From DASVEE01 sp036399695 (GTDB lineage: Bacteria > Acidobacteriota > Thermoanaerobaculia > Gp7-AA8), in assembly GCA_036399695.1 (NCBI GenBank), contig DASWMP010000146.1:1-5788 (forward strand): a stretch of 5,788 bases of DNA, in the 5' to 3' direction. The number at the start of each line of letters is the position of its first letter. Position 1 is the first letter of the stretch. The notes beneath the pieces are model-generated. The model did not search any database, was not told the DNA's origin, and saw only the letters and a list, made by a program, of their open reading frames with translations. Position numbers and translations under genes: made by a program. Shown one piece after another: positions 5,647 through 5,788 of the stretch.

Positions 5647-5788
5647 CCGGAGGGTGTCTCAAAACGGTGCGTTTCGATCTACTCCCTTGGTTCTGCCGTC
5701 GATGAACCGGCGCCTGCGGGCGCGGACAGACAGGAGTGTCTGTCCCACATTCAGATTCCGCCGAATATCGGGCACCCGCGGGGCACGC
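5614..5788. other. Gene-free right end with repeat fragments and hairpins
   Basis: I see no convincing gene here. After the broken palindrome comes GGGTGTCTCAAAACGG (5653-5668), reminiscent of insertion-sequence ends but without a transposase. It overlaps a small stem AAACG/CGTTT (5662-5674). Further stems are GGTTC/GAACC (5689-5708), GCGCC/GGCGC (5710-5723) and the strong hairpin at 5724-5745. A short frame from 5702 stays open to the window edge but crosses these hairpins and shows no protein features. Confidence 0.45.
5724..5745. repeat. Perfect 9-bp stem hairpin, GGACAGACA / TGTCTGTCC
   Basis: GGACAGACA (5724-5732) and TGTCTGTCC (5737-5745) pair perfectly around the loop GGAG. It directly follows another stem-loop (5710-5723, GCGCC-TGCG-GGCGC). 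The sequence is unrelated to the GCGGTGGCG palindromes, so it represents a second type of intergenic palindrome. No T-run follows on either strand, so it is not a typical intrinsic terminator. Confidence 0.65.

Noticed and set aside
5702..5788. Short plus-strand frame open to the right edge
   Set aside because: It crosses two hairpins of a repeat-like region and has no ribosome binding site or recognisable protein feature.

Overview
The window looks like chromosomal DNA from a high-GC, Gram-negative-type bacterium, most likely an Acidobacteriota member or a close relative. This rests on a secreted von Willebrand factor A-like protein of the type named 'VWFA-related Acidobacterial domain', strongly GC-biased third codon positions, few Shine-Dalgarno sequences, and TACAAT -10-like hexamers close to several start codons. 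The assignment is an inference from family recognition, not from a marker gene.

Layout, left to right. On the minus strand, a secreted VWA-like protein (471-1496) is followed 32 bases later by a small basic DUF6496 protein with a lysine/serine repeat tail (25-438). Divergent from the VWA gene, across a 51-base gap, is a secreted M64-family zinc peptidase (1548-2972), followed 18 bases later by an unrecognised 171-residue acidic protein (2991-3506). The right half is another minus-strand pair: a secreted CAP/SCP-domain protein (4576-5532) and, 22 bases downstream, a thioredoxin-reductase-like flavoprotein (3630-4553). The plus and minus blocks converge on a large palindromic element (3531-3610). 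From 5533 to the right edge there is no convincing gene, only a promoter-like site, a broken second copy of the palindrome and a different hairpin.

Three of the six proteins (VWA, M64 peptidase, CAP) have clear N-terminal signal peptides, so much of the window serves the cell envelope or exterior. The two cytosolic proteins of recognisable type are a probable nucleoid or stress protein and a flavin disulfide-type reductase. Nothing shows that the six genes act in one pathway; they look like small independent transcription units.

The most interesting non-coding signal is a mobile-looking repeat family. There is a complete copy between the convergent genes, an inverted and broken copy upstream of the CAP gene, and what seems to be the tail of a third copy at the left edge. 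I found no CRISPR array, tRNA, rRNA, transposase, or evident defence or biosynthetic system.
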